DNA from: Flavobacteriales bacterium UBA1958
GTDB lineage: Bacteria > Bacteroidota > Bacteroidia > Flavobacteriales_D > Sanyastnellaceae
Direction: 5' to 3'
DNA: 7,388 nt
NCBI GenBank assembly: GCA_002336675.1
Contig: DDEI01000068.1
Span: forward strand, 4,361 to 11,748
A model generated the notes under the pieces. It was not told the DNA's origin. It made no database searches and saw nothing but the letters and a program-made list of their open reading frames with translations. The stretch's first letter is position 1. Each line of letters starts with the position of its first letter. A program made the translations under genes and the position numbers. This document shows, piece by piece, positions 1 to 7,134 of the stretch.

Positions 1-114
1 GTAATAACTCGAAATATATGAAAAGGTACTAAGAGTGTGAGATAAATACTAAATTGAGATTTAGGTAAAGAGGCTATAAAACCTACTTTTACGCTTTGCA
101 ATATGATGTAACAA

Positions 115-3075
115 ATGACAAACTGGTTTTATATTATCTTCTCTATTGTGCTCACTATCTCAGCTTTAAGCAGCTGTAGTGATGGCTCTAAAACCAACTC
201 TCATAGCGACTTAATAGTTCAGAGACTCACCTGTAGCGCTGAGGAAAATGAAGGCGATTCATTCCTATGTCATGAAAAATCGTTCTTCAATGGTCTTCAA
301 AGATCTGCCGATTATTCTCGAACAGGCTACTATTCTTGCAAAACTAATAAGTCAGCTCCTTATGCCTTTACAGTCGAATTCAGAAACGTAAAGAAAGGAG
401 AACTCATCCATGCTGAGATATGGTTTAAATCAGTTAAACCTTCGGAAGTTGGTAACGTGATTATTTCGGATAATAAAACAGTCCAATATGACTCCAATTG
501 CTTCACAGCCAAAACTGAAGGAGAATGGACTCTTATGACCAATACGTTTAAAGCCATAAAAGATTATGACGTAGTTAAGGTATATGGACTTAACTCTACG
601 AATTCGGACATCTATTTCGATGATGCTTCTATCGTTAGAATGTCATCTACTCCTAAACCTCCTGTTACAGACTCCACACTTAGAATATATATTCCGCCAT
701 ATCAGTTTTCTGTTCTCGATAGCTTTTTAACGGAGGGAAGAAAAGAAATGATTCTTAGAAAAGAATTCAAGAAGTATGTAAAAGGATTCATTCTACAGAA
801 AGGTGATTCTACTCCTGTTAAATTAAGACTTAAAGGAGATTGGACTGATCACTTAAAAACGGATAAATATTCTCTTAGAATTAAAACTTCAGGAAACAAT
901 GCATACGATGGACTAAAGTCTTTCTCTATACAAAACCCAGAGACCAGAGGGATGATGCTTGAATGGTATATCCATCAAATATGCGCTGAAGAAGATTTAC
1001 TTACGACTAGGTATGATTTTGTCAATGTAGAAATTAATGGTGAAATAAAGGGAGTTTATGCTTTGGAAGAACACTTCGACAAACAGTTACTGGAGGCTAG
1101 AAATAGAAGAGAAGGACCTATAGTAAAACTAGATGAGGAAGGTTTTTGGCAATTGAACTATGACCTAGAAACTAAACCCAGAAAAGTGCTTTCTCCTGCA
1201 TTTCTGTCAAGTACAATACTTCCTTTTAAGAAAAACAGAACGCACAAAAGCGCTACGCTTCATGAACAGTTTTTAGTAGCTCAGAGTAATTTAAACAAGT
1301 ATAAAAATCTCGAAAGCGAACCAAACAACTATGTCAACCTTGAGGCTTTCGCTAAGTACATCGCTATTCTGGATTTAGGAAACGTGGACCACGCTCAAGC
1401 TTGGCATAACCAGCGCCAGTATTACAACCCTGTTACCGCTAAGCTAGAACCTATTCTGTATGATTGTTTTCAAGATAAACAACATATAACAGAAAGAAGA
1501 CTTTTCTACCTAGTAGATGAAGTTCTAACAGAGAGAATACCGACCAATCTAAATCTAGCTCTTCTCCGTGATGTTAACTTCAGAGATTTCTATCTGTCTT
1601 ATTTACAAAAGCTAGGTTCCGTAGATTATATAAAAAAATTCAATGAAAAAATTGCAGCTAAAATTCAATCTAACCTAGACTTGCTAGCGCATGAACACCC
1701 TTTCTATCAAGCTCAAGTAGACTTGGATTTTTTCAAAAAAAATGCCTTTGCTATGGAGTCTGAGAAAGATTCTCTTTTGACATTCATGAAAGATTTTAAG
1801 GAAGTAACATTCGTTAAAGATGTATGGCAAAAGTTTCCAGACACACTAGATTATTTCCGTCCTGCTATAGCGTTAAAAGCGCATTTGGAAAATGAGGAAG
1901 CCGGCATGAAGAAAATTTCGCTGAGAAACTTTCATCAGTCTGATATTTCTGTAAAAGCGTACAGCACAGATTCTCTTCCAGACCAAATTATCCTCCTCGA
2001 TTCTTCTGTTGATTTCAATGGATTCACTTCAGATTATGTAACCAAGCACCTCTCCCTTCCTTCTGATGTGAAATATGTTTATTATGCCCCAAAAAACCTA
2101 GGAGGAAAATTAATTAGAGAGAAGATCTCTAAATGGCCTCTGCCAGGAAATATAGACGTAAGAGGAGACTTCTCTTCTGTCTTAAATCAGTATAAAAAGA
2201 AAGGTATTATAACAATCCCTGAGGGCACTTATTCTTTCACTGAAAATGTAGTAGCTACAGATGCTGAAAAGCTGATAATAGAAGCAGGATCTTCTATAGA
2301 CCTCACAAATACTGCTGGATTTATAAGTTATATCCCAGTGGAAATTAAAGGAACACCAGAAAACCCTGTTCACATTTTCTCTTCAGATAGCACCGGCTCG
2401 GGCTTTAATGTATTCTCTGAACACGGACATTCAATTCTGGAAAACACACACTTTCATGGACTTAACTCCATGAATAAGAATCACTGGATTTTAACTGGTG
2501 CAGTTACTCTATATGGCGGCTCTGTGGCCATAGCCAACTGCTCTTTTAATGATAACCAATGTGAAGATGGATTAAACATTATTCGCTCTAAGTTCACTAT
2601 GACTGAAAGCACAGTGAGTAACACACTCTCAGATGGTTTTGATGCTGATTTCTGCACAGGTGTATTGTCTAATTCTGTTATAACCTTAACAAAAAATGAC
2701 GCTCTAGACTTCTCTGGAAGTCAGATAGAAATAATAGGCTGTGAAATATCTGAAGTAGGAGATAAAGGAATCTCTGGTGGAGAAAACTCTCAACTTAAAA
2801 TTTCTAATACCAGTATAAATGGAGCTGTAATAGGTATAGCATCTAAAGATTACTCTCAATTAGAAGTTACTGACGTGCCTTTAAAAAACTGTGATTATAC
2901 ATATGCAGCGTTTAGAAAAAAACCAGAATATGGACCAGCCAGTATTACTGTAACTTCTTCTGAAAAGGTGAAAGGCAAAATGCTATTGGATTTAGATTCT
3001 AAAATTACTATTGGCTCTAAAGTTTCTGTGGGTAAAGCAAAGCTCGATATAGAGCTTCTTTATTCAAATCAATAG
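115..3075 (+). CDS. CotH-kinase-like lipoprotein with C-terminal right-handed beta-helix
   Basis: This encodes a 986-residue predicted lipoprotein. A short hydrophobic signal (residues 4-18) ends in the lipobox LSSC with Cys21. Residues about 35-177 look like a galactose-binding jelly roll and end in the typical IYFDDASIV strand. Residues about 188-455 resemble the CotH kinase family: LRLKGDW at 237-243, KYSLRIK at 251-257, VEINGEIKGVYALEEHFD at 305-322, IVKLD at 336-340, and NVDHAQAWHNQRQYYN at 423-438 followed by PILYD at 446-450. CotH proteins are atypical protein kinases first known from Bacillus spore coats. Residues about 456-690 are a helical and mixed linker. Residues about 690-950 form a beta-helix with 22-residue rungs. 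The product should sit on the outer membrane, facing the periplasm or the outside; no clear type IX sorting domain is visible at the C-terminus. The substrate is unknown. Kinase activity is uncertain because the usual second acidic residue after D450 appears to be missing. The start was chosen for the signal peptide. Confidence 0.85.
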   Translation: MTNWFYIIFSIVLTISALSSCSDGSKTNSHSDLIVQRLTCSAEENEGDSFLCHEKSFFNGLQRSADYSRTGYYSCKTNKSAPYAFTVEFRNVKKGELIHAEIWFKSVKPSEVGNVIISDNKTVQYDSNCFTAKTEGEWTLMTNTFKAIKDYDVVKVYGLNSTNSDIYFDDASIVRMSSTPKPPVTDSTLRIYIPPYQFSVLDSFLTEGRKEMILRKEFKKYVKGFILQKGDSTPVKLRLKGDWTDHLKTDKYSLRIKTSGNNAYDGLKSFSIQNPETRGMMLEWYIHQICAEEDLLTTRYDFVNVEINGEIKGVYALEEHFDKQLLEARNRREGPIVKLDEEGFWQLNYDLETKPRKVLSPAFLSSTILPFKKNRTHKSATLHEQFLVAQSNLNKYKNLESEPNNYVNLEAFAKYIAILDLGNVDHAQAWHNQRQYYNPVTAKLEPILYDCFQDKQHITERRLFYLVDEVLTERIPTNLNLALLRDVNFRDFYLSYLQKLGSVDYIKKFNEKIAAKIQSNLDLLAHEHPFYQAQVDLDFFKKNAFAMESEKDSLLTFMKDFKEVTFVKDVWQKFPDTLDYFRPAIALKAHLENEEAGMKKISLRNFHQSDISVKAYSTDSLPDQIILLDSSVDFNGFTSDYVTKHLSLPSDVKYVYYAPKNLGGKLIREKISKWPLPGNIDVRGDFSSVLNQYKKKGIITIPEGTYSFTENVVATDAEKLIIEAGSSIDLTNTAGFISYIPVEIKGTPENPVHIFSSDSTGSGFNVFSEHGHSILENTHFHGLNSMNKNHWILTGAVTLYGGSVAIANCSFNDNQCEDGLNIIRSKFTMTESTVSNTLSDGFDADFCTGVLSNSVITLTKNDALDFSGSQIEIIGCEISEVGDKGISGGENSQLKISNTSINGAVIGIASKDYSQLEVTDVPLKNCDYTYAAFRKKPEYGPASITVTSSEKVKGKMLLDLDSKITIGSKVSVGKAKLDIELLYSNQ
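3040..3057. terminator. Short hairpin at the 3' end of the CotH-like gene
   Basis: A perfect 6-bp inverted repeat, AAGCTC and GAGCTT around a GATATA loop, lies inside the last codons of the CotH-like gene. It is followed by a T-rich but interrupted stretch on either strand. It could help terminate minus-strand transcripts leaving the OmpA-family gene, or pause plus-strand ones. The lack of a proper T run makes it a weak candidate. Confidence 0.25.
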
Positions 3076-3094
3076 CTTCTACACTAATTGATTT
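3066..3094. terminator. Candidate bidirectional terminator hairpin between convergent genes
   Basis: A perfect 8-bp inverted repeat, AAATCAAT at 3066-3073 and ATTGATTT at 3087-3094, encloses a 13-base loop. The T of the plus-strand TAG stop closes the left arm, and the remainder of both stop codons falls in the loop. The arms therefore encode the last residues of both convergent proteins. The right arm runs into TTTT for plus-strand transcripts, while minus-strand transcripts have only TTT. The stem is AT-rich and the T runs are short, so termination is inferred from position and symmetry. Confidence 0.4.
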
Positions 3095-5027
3095 TAAACT
3101 CTGTCCTTCTATTGGCTGCCCTTCCAGAATCTGTCTCGTTAGAATCTATTGGAGCCATTTCCCCGTAACCTTTAGCAGAAACTCTGTCTACTACTATCCC
3201 TGAATCTACTACGAATTTAGCTACAGATTCCGCTCTACTTTTAGACAGAAGTATGTTGTCTTTATCTGAACCTACATTATCTGTATGGCCTCCTATTTCT
3301 ATTCGTAAATCAGGATTCAAATTCATAAATGAAACTAGCCTTCCCAACTCTATTTTAGAAGACTCTTTAAGCTCATAGCTATCCGTGTCAAAGAATACAT
3401 TTTGCAGCACTACAGCATTTCCCGTGGTGATCTTTTTCAATGGCACGTTTAGTTCGTAAGGTTCTGCTATTCCCTTTGTCTTTAACTTGAAATTTTCTGA
3501 ATGAAACATATATCCTTCTCTGCTTACACTTACCATGTATTCTTTACCTACAGGAAGCGGAATTAAGAATTCTCCAGATTTATCGCTTGTTCCTACCGCC
3601 ACAGAAGCTCCTGTTTCTAAATCTACGAGTTCAAACGAAGCATCTAGCGGCCTGAAGTTTTTAGCATCATAAATTAATCCTTCAGCGTAAGTTACTGGCT
3701 GTGGTTTTAAATTTTCGGGAAGCTCGAAGTGATATAAATCTAAATCACCAAATCCTCCTGGTCTATCACTAGCAAAAACAGCTAAACGGCCACTCGAAGA
3801 AACCAACAAACTGTTCTCATCTCCTGCAGTATTAATCGGATAACCAAGATTTACTGGCTCTCCCCAACTTCCGTCTAGTTGCTTTATAGACATGAATAAA
3901 TCCAACCCACCCATCCCTGGATGGCCGTCTGAGGCAAAGTATAACGTCTGTCCATCAGGATGTATAAAAACAGACTCTTCCACCTCTTGTGTATTTACTA
4001 ACCCCGGAATTTTAGCGGGCTTAGACCATGTACCTTTTTCATTAAGCTCCGCAGACCAAATATCTTGATGGGAAATACCTTTTCCCGAACGCCTTCCTCT
4101 TACGAAATACAATGTTTTTCCATCTGCAGAAAATGAGGGCTGAGACTCCCAAACCCCAGAGTTTATCGTACCACCTAAATTCACGGCTTCAGTCCAATTT
4201 TTGCCCTCTTTGTAAGCATAAAACAAATCACAAGAGCCATAACCCGTTCTGCCTGCTCCATAATCATCAAAGAGCTGACATGCTGTAAAAAACAGTATTC
4301 TACCATTAGCAGAATAACTCGGAGCTCCTTCATTCATTAATGTATTTACTACACCCAGATTCTTCGCAGTACTCCATTGGTCATTCTTCTTATTACTCAC
4401 ATAAAAATCTTCATGAACCCCATTAAAGGCATTGGCATTTTCAATTCTACGGGTAAATAACAGTTCATCCTCATCCACTGTAAGCGTAGGGTAATATTCC
4501 GGGGATTTCGTATTAATAGAAGGACCGAAGTTTATAGGTTCGAACGGCACAGGATTATTCAACGCCTTCTGAGCGAAAGAACAATTCCTTAATGACCTAG
4601 TGGCTCTCTCTGACATCGGAGATGCCGATGGATTAGACTTCTCGTATAAAGTGAAATTATAAATGGCTGCCTCATAATCAGATTCACTCATATTTATTTC
4701 TCCCAAGTAAAAATAAGCCGCCATAAACTTTCTAGGCTCTATAGATATCGCCTTTTCTAATTGTTTTCTGGCACTCTTTAAATCGTTAGTCTCTAGGTAT
4801 AATTCGGAAAGTACGATGTAGGCATCTGTGAAGTTTTCATCTCTTTGGATGGCTTGCTTGAATAAACCTTCTGCTTTTTTGTACTCTCTAGAAGTAAGCG
4901 CTGCAGTAGCCTTTTCAAATAGCTTTATGGCTTTTTTATTCACTGTAGAATAATCTGTATTTCTTCCTTGAGCTGAAACAGATAAGCTTATAAACAAGGC
5001 TGCTAAAACTATAAATAGGTTCTTCAT
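3084..5027 (-). CDS. Exported OmpA-family protein with TPR, PD40 propeller and CRD domains (PorE-like architecture)
   Basis: This encodes a 647-residue exported protein. A signal peptide ends at SVSAQ, near residue 20, with no lipobox cysteine. TPR-like helices occupy about 27-133. Five PD40 (WD40-like) propeller repeats follow at about 177-194, 233-249, 294-310, 350-380 and 404-437, with signatures such as PSFSADGKTLYF and FASDGHPGMGGLDLF. A carboxypeptidase-regulatory-like beta-sandwich lies at about 448-513. The C-terminal OmpA domain (540-647) carries GGHTDNVG and LSKSRAESV. D583 and R598 match in spacing the Asp/Arg pair that binds diaminopimelate in OmpA of Acinetobacter, so binding to peptidoglycan is expected. 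The same domain order occurs in PorE, a type IX secretion component of Porphyromonas. PorE is a lipoprotein, however, and Bacteroidota carry many paralogues, so orthology is not claimed. The start at 5027 gives a classic short signal n-region; an in-frame ATG at 5048 adds seven residues and is equally possible. Periplasmic, or associated with the outer membrane. Confidence 0.9.
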   Translation of the reverse strand: MKNLFIVLAALFISLSVSAQGRNTDYSTVNKKAIKLFEKATAALTSREYKKAEGLFKQAIQRDENFTDAYIVLSELYLETNDLKSARKQLEKAISIEPRKFMAAYFYLGEINMSESDYEAAIYNFTLYEKSNPSASPMSERATRSLRNCSFAQKALNNPVPFEPINFGPSINTKSPEYYPTLTVDEDELLFTRRIENANAFNGVHEDFYVSNKKNDQWSTAKNLGVVNTLMNEGAPSYSANGRILFFTACQLFDDYGAGRTGYGSCDLFYAYKEGKNWTEAVNLGGTINSGVWESQPSFSADGKTLYFVRGRRSGKGISHQDIWSAELNEKGTWSKPAKIPGLVNTQEVEESVFIHPDGQTLYFASDGHPGMGGLDLFMSIKQLDGSWGEPVNLGYPINTAGDENSLLVSSSGRLAVFASDRPGGFGDLDLYHFELPENLKPQPVTYAEGLIYDAKNFRPLDASFELVDLETGASVAVGTSDKSGEFLIPLPVGKEYMVSVSREGYMFHSENFKLKTKGIAEPYELNVPLKKITTGNAVVLQNVFFDTDSYELKESSKIELGRLVSFMNLNPDLRIEIGGHTDNVGSDKDNILLSKSRAESVAKFVVDSGIVVDRVSAKGYGEMAPIDSNETDSGRAANRRTEFKIN

Positions 5028-5087
5028 CGATTGGTATTTCTTCCTCATAAAACGGGCCTTCTAAAGGAATGTTTACAAATTCCTCAC

Positions 5088-5095
5088 CAAAGATT
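5088..5095 (-). promoter_or_regulatory. Weak -7 promoter-like element for the OmpA-family gene
   Basis: Read on the minus strand this is AATCTTTG, one mismatch from the Bacteroidota -7 consensus TAnnTTTG. It would start transcription near 5081, upstream of both candidate start codons of the OmpA-family gene. No TTG -33 element is visible at the usual distance, so this rests on position and partial match only. Confidence 0.25.
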
Positions 5096-5147
5096 TTTAT
5101 GTAATATAAAATTCGTAGTTTTTAGCAGTTATAACGCGAAAATTAAT

Positions 5148-5155
5148 TCTATTTG
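5148..5155 (+). promoter_or_regulatory. Weak -7 promoter-like element for the metallophosphoesterase gene
   Basis: TCTATTTG matches TAnnTTTG at all but one fixed position and lies 23 bases before the metallophosphoesterase start codon, which would leave a leader of about 15-20 bases. A matching TTG -33 box is not seen. It is a candidate only. Confidence 0.25.
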
Positions 5156-5178
5156 TACCACTTCTACTGTGAATAAAG

Positions 5179-5685
5179 ATGACGAGAATAGGACTTATTT
5201 CTGATACCCATAACCATATAGATGAGCGTATACTTCATTACTTCGATGAGGTAGATGAAATATGGCATGCTGGTGATATAGGCTCTATGGAAGTCCTAGA
5301 AAAGCTAGAAGCTCACAAACCCACTAGAGCCGTTTATGGGAATATAGATAACGCTCAAATAAGAAGTGCCACCAAGCACATTCACAGAATTTCTGTAGAA
5401 GGAATGAATTTTTGGATGATTCATATAGGTGGAAGACCAGGAAAATATTCTAAAGGAATTCACGAGAGCCTGTTAGCTGAAAGACCTGATGTATTTATCT
5501 GTGGCCACAGCCATATATGTAAAGTTCAACAAGACGCTAGATATGATATGCTTTATATTAATCCCGGGGCGGCAGGAGTTCAAGGATTTCACAAGGTGAG
5601 AACAATGCTGCGCTTCTGTGTTCATGCAGGGAAAATGAGTGACCTTGAGGTGATCGAACTTGGACTGAGAGGACAAGAGCGTTAA
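5179..5685 (+). CDS. YfcE/MJ0936-family metallophosphoesterase
   Basis: This encodes a compact 168-residue cytoplasmic phosphoesterase of the calcineurin-like superfamily, the usual length for the YfcE/MJ0936 group. The dinuclear-metal motifs are all in order: ISDTHNH with D9 and H11, AGDIGS with D33, YGNID with N55 and D57, IHIGG with H82, and CGHSH with H110 and H112, followed by the family signature INPGA at 127-131. Such enzymes hydrolyse phosphodiester or phosphomonoester bonds in vitro with Mn or Ni. The natural substrate of most members is unknown and cannot be read here. No signal peptide or membrane segment is present. The gene stands alone, divergent from the OmpA-family gene and convergent with the downstream lipoprotein gene. 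The start was chosen because MTRIGLISDTHNH places the first metal motif at the family's normal N-terminal position. Confidence 0.93.
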   Translation: MTRIGLISDTHNHIDERILHYFDEVDEIWHAGDIGSMEVLEKLEAHKPTRAVYGNIDNAQIRSATKHIHRISVEGMNFWMIHIGGRPGKYSKGIHESLLAERPDVFICGHSHICKVQQDARYDMLYINPGAAGVQGFHKVRTMLRFCVHAGKMSDLEVIELGLRGQER

Positions 5686-5706
5686 TCAATAATCAGTTAG
5701 ATAGCT

Positions 5707-5743
5707 AAGCATAGAGACTGCGGCTGACTACTTCTCTTTTTTT
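5707..5743 (+). terminator. Possible terminator after the metallophosphoesterase gene
   Basis: A bulged hairpin (AAG and TAG at 5707-5714 pairing with CTA and CTT at 5728-5733, with a 13-base loop) is followed by a run of seven T at 5737-5743. The stem is weak and AU-rich, so the call rests mainly on the T run and the position 20-60 bases past the stop codon. Confidence 0.3.
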
Positions 5744-5747
5744 CAAC

Positions 5748-5769
5748 AAAAAAAAACTATTTCAATAGT
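5748..5769 (-). terminator. Terminator at the stop codon of the lipoprotein gene
   Basis: On the minus strand ACTAT and ATAGT form a 5-bp stem around the tetraloop TGAA and run directly into a tract of nine T (5756 down to 5748, sharing one base with the stem). The TGA stop codon of the lipoprotein gene occupies three of the four loop bases. The stem has one G-C pair and is weak, but the long T tract in the right place supports intrinsic termination of the DUF4293-lipoprotein transcript. Confidence 0.4.
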
Positions 5770-6589
5770 CAGTCACCAGTTTTTGGAACTCGGTAAGCAA
5801 GCCTGATATTTTTATATCCTTTTGACGAATTAATTTTACCTCGGACCTTTCATCTATGAATGGCCCTTGGAACGTAAACGCATCAGTCCTTAGAGAGCTT
5901 ATTCTAGAGTGTAAATTAGAAAACTGATAAAACTCATTATCTAACTGACGTATTATTTGCTTCATTTTATTGATGGCCACCATACTTTCTCTTGAGTCAG
6001 TTCTGCTTGTAATGTCTCTTTTATAATCACCATAGCGAACTTTGAGAGAATCAAAATCTAATTCCAACCCATTCGTCCTCTCAGAAAACCTAACCTCAAA
6101 ATCCAGCATAGCTAGCGCCATTATTTCATGAGCAGCACAAATAGAATCAAAAACCGCATCTGTTCTAATCAAGTCACTCAAGTCTAGAATATTACTTTCC
6201 TCTTGGGCTTGAAGTGATGCTATGAGGACCTTATAATTTGATAATTGGGAACCTAGTTTAATTAATGGTTTTTGAGCGTGCTCTGTTCTAAAATATTTAA
6301 TAGCGTCTAATCTCTCTTGGGAATTCTCAGATAATCGATTAAAGCTAGTCTCTATTTCTTCTGCATTCTTCTTCAATAATGGGTAAGGTTGAGCTTCTTT
6401 ATTTCGAGTGAAATTATAAACGCCATTAAAAAGAAACACATCAGACTCACTTATTCCAGCAGAGCTTATCATTTGATTATCCAGAACAGACTCATACTGC
6501 TTTAGTGTGCTATTCCATTGGTTATAAGAAACTCTACCGCAGGAAATCAGAAGCATCATGCAGAAGGAAACTAATAGAGTAACTCTCAT
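5762..6589 (-). CDS. Predicted lipoprotein of unknown function, mostly helical
   Basis: This encodes a 275-residue protein that I do not recognise. The N-terminus has one basic residue, a hydrophobic stretch at 3-15 and the lipobox LISC with Cys17 followed by Gly, so it should be lipidated after cleavage by signal peptidase II. The mature part has no further membrane segment. It is rich in Glu, Lys, Leu, Ser and Gln, with long likely alpha-helical stretches (about 70-130, 140-170 and 180-235) that could form a coiled-coil bundle, and no enzyme motif is evident. The single cysteine in the mature chain beyond Cys17 is C151. Its ATG overlaps the TGA of the upstream DUF4293 gene in the tetranucleotide ATGA, so the two are very probably co-transcribed and translationally coupled. 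A role in the cell envelope is inferred from lipidation only. Confidence 0.8.
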   Translation of the reverse strand: MRVTLLVSFCMMLLISCGRVSYNQWNSTLKQYESVLDNQMISSAGISESDVFLFNGVYNFTRNKEAQPYPLLKKNAEEIETSFNRLSENSQERLDAIKYFRTEHAQKPLIKLGSQLSNYKVLIASLQAQEESNILDLSDLIRTDAVFDSICAAHEIMALAMLDFEVRFSERTNGLELDFDSLKVRYGDYKRDITSRTDSRESMVAINKMKQIIRQLDNEFYQFSNLHSRISSLRTDAFTFQGPFIDERSEVKLIRQKDIKISGLLTEFQKLVTDY

Positions 6590-7044
6590 CTTAATCGATC
6601 TAGGGATTTCACCAATTCTTCATCCTTCTTTATCGCCCTATTCGCTAAAAACACAAAAGGAAGTGCAGATACAGGAGCAATATAACCCAGCCAATACCCA
6701 GTCAGATCAGCTCCTTCAGGCTTATTATATTCTATAACTGCCATGGAAATAATAATAAGTGCAGCTAATAGCAAATAAATTACTCTTCCTAATGAAAGCT
6801 GTTTTTGTCTGTTTTTAAACTGTGTGAGCATGAAAACAGTAAAGGCTAACGAGATAGGGCCTAAGACCATAAGCCCAATTCCCCATTCACTCTTTTCTAC
6901 CGTGCCATCTGAGCCTAATAGATTTTTAATGTTTAATGAATAGCTTAAATCTCCCAGTTCATAAAAGCAAATAGGAAAGAAAAACAATAGACACAACGAA
7001 ACCGCAGCTAACATTAAGTATACGGTTTGGATTCTTTGTAGCAT
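6586..7044 (-). CDS. DUF4293 family integral membrane protein
   Basis: This encodes a 152-residue inner-membrane protein with four predicted membrane segments at about 7-27, 54-75, 86-105 and 118-136. The start MLQRIQTVYLML and the end NRAIKKDEELVKSLDRLR are the hallmarks of DUF4293, a family I know only from Bacteroidota and whose function is unknown. The basic, charged tail after the last segment is probably cytoplasmic. The gene is divergent from rho, and I recall the same neighbourhood in other Bacteroidota genomes. It overlaps the downstream lipoprotein gene by four bases. An in-frame ATG at 7077 would add eleven residues, but the family normally begins at MLQRIQ or MIQRIQ, and a promoter-like TATCTTTG lies between the two ATGs, so the start at 7044 is preferred. 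Confidence 0.9.
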   Translation of the reverse strand: MLQRIQTVYLMLAAVSLCLLFFFPICFYELGDLSYSLNIKNLLGSDGTVEKSEWGIGLMVLGPISLAFTVFMLTQFKNRQKQLSLGRVIYLLLAALIIISMAVIEYNKPEGADLTGYWLGYIAPVSALPFVFLANRAIKKDEELVKSLDRLR

Positions 7045-7060
7045 AATTTCTTTTTTTCTA

Positions 7061-7068
7061 CAAAGATA
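7061..7068 (-). promoter_or_regulatory. -7 promoter element for the DUF4293-lipoprotein operon
   Basis: On the minus strand TATCTTTG is a full match to the Bacteroidota -7 consensus TAnnTTTG. It would start transcription near 7055, about ten bases before the preferred DUF4293 start codon, and would exclude the ATG at 7077. The leader would be short, and no TTG -33 element is clear, which limits confidence. Confidence 0.4.
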
Positions 7069-7134
7069 ATTTTCCATTAGGATTCAGAGTACATTATTAT
7101 TAACCATTTACTGCTTATCAATGAAAAAAAGCAT

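Noticed and set aside
90..98. TACGCTTTG upstream of the CotH-like gene as a -7 promoter element.
   Set aside because: The spacing between TA and TTTG is three bases instead of two, and no TTG lies at the usual distance; it would also leave a leader of only about 10 bases.
1..114. The tail of an upstream gene at the left edge.
   Set aside because: The plus-strand frames are broken by several stops, and the minus-strand translation shows nothing recognisable in so short a piece.
360..557. Minus-strand open frame of 65 codons inside the CotH-like gene.
   Set aside because: It lies fully antisense to a well-supported gene, and the product has no recognisable domain; it is a shadow of the real frame.
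2182..2373. Minus-strand open frame of 63 codons opposite the beta-helix region.
   Set aside because: It is antisense to conserved coding sequence, with no ribosome site or family resemblance.
3084..5027. Naming the OmpA-family protein PorE.
   Set aside because: PorE is a lipoprotein and this signal peptide has no lipobox; paralogues with the same domain order are common in the phylum, so domain order alone is not enough.
5473..5676. Minus-strand open frame of 67 codons opposite the metallophosphoesterase.
   Set aside because: The opposite strand encodes the intact metal-binding GHSH motif, so this frame is incidental.
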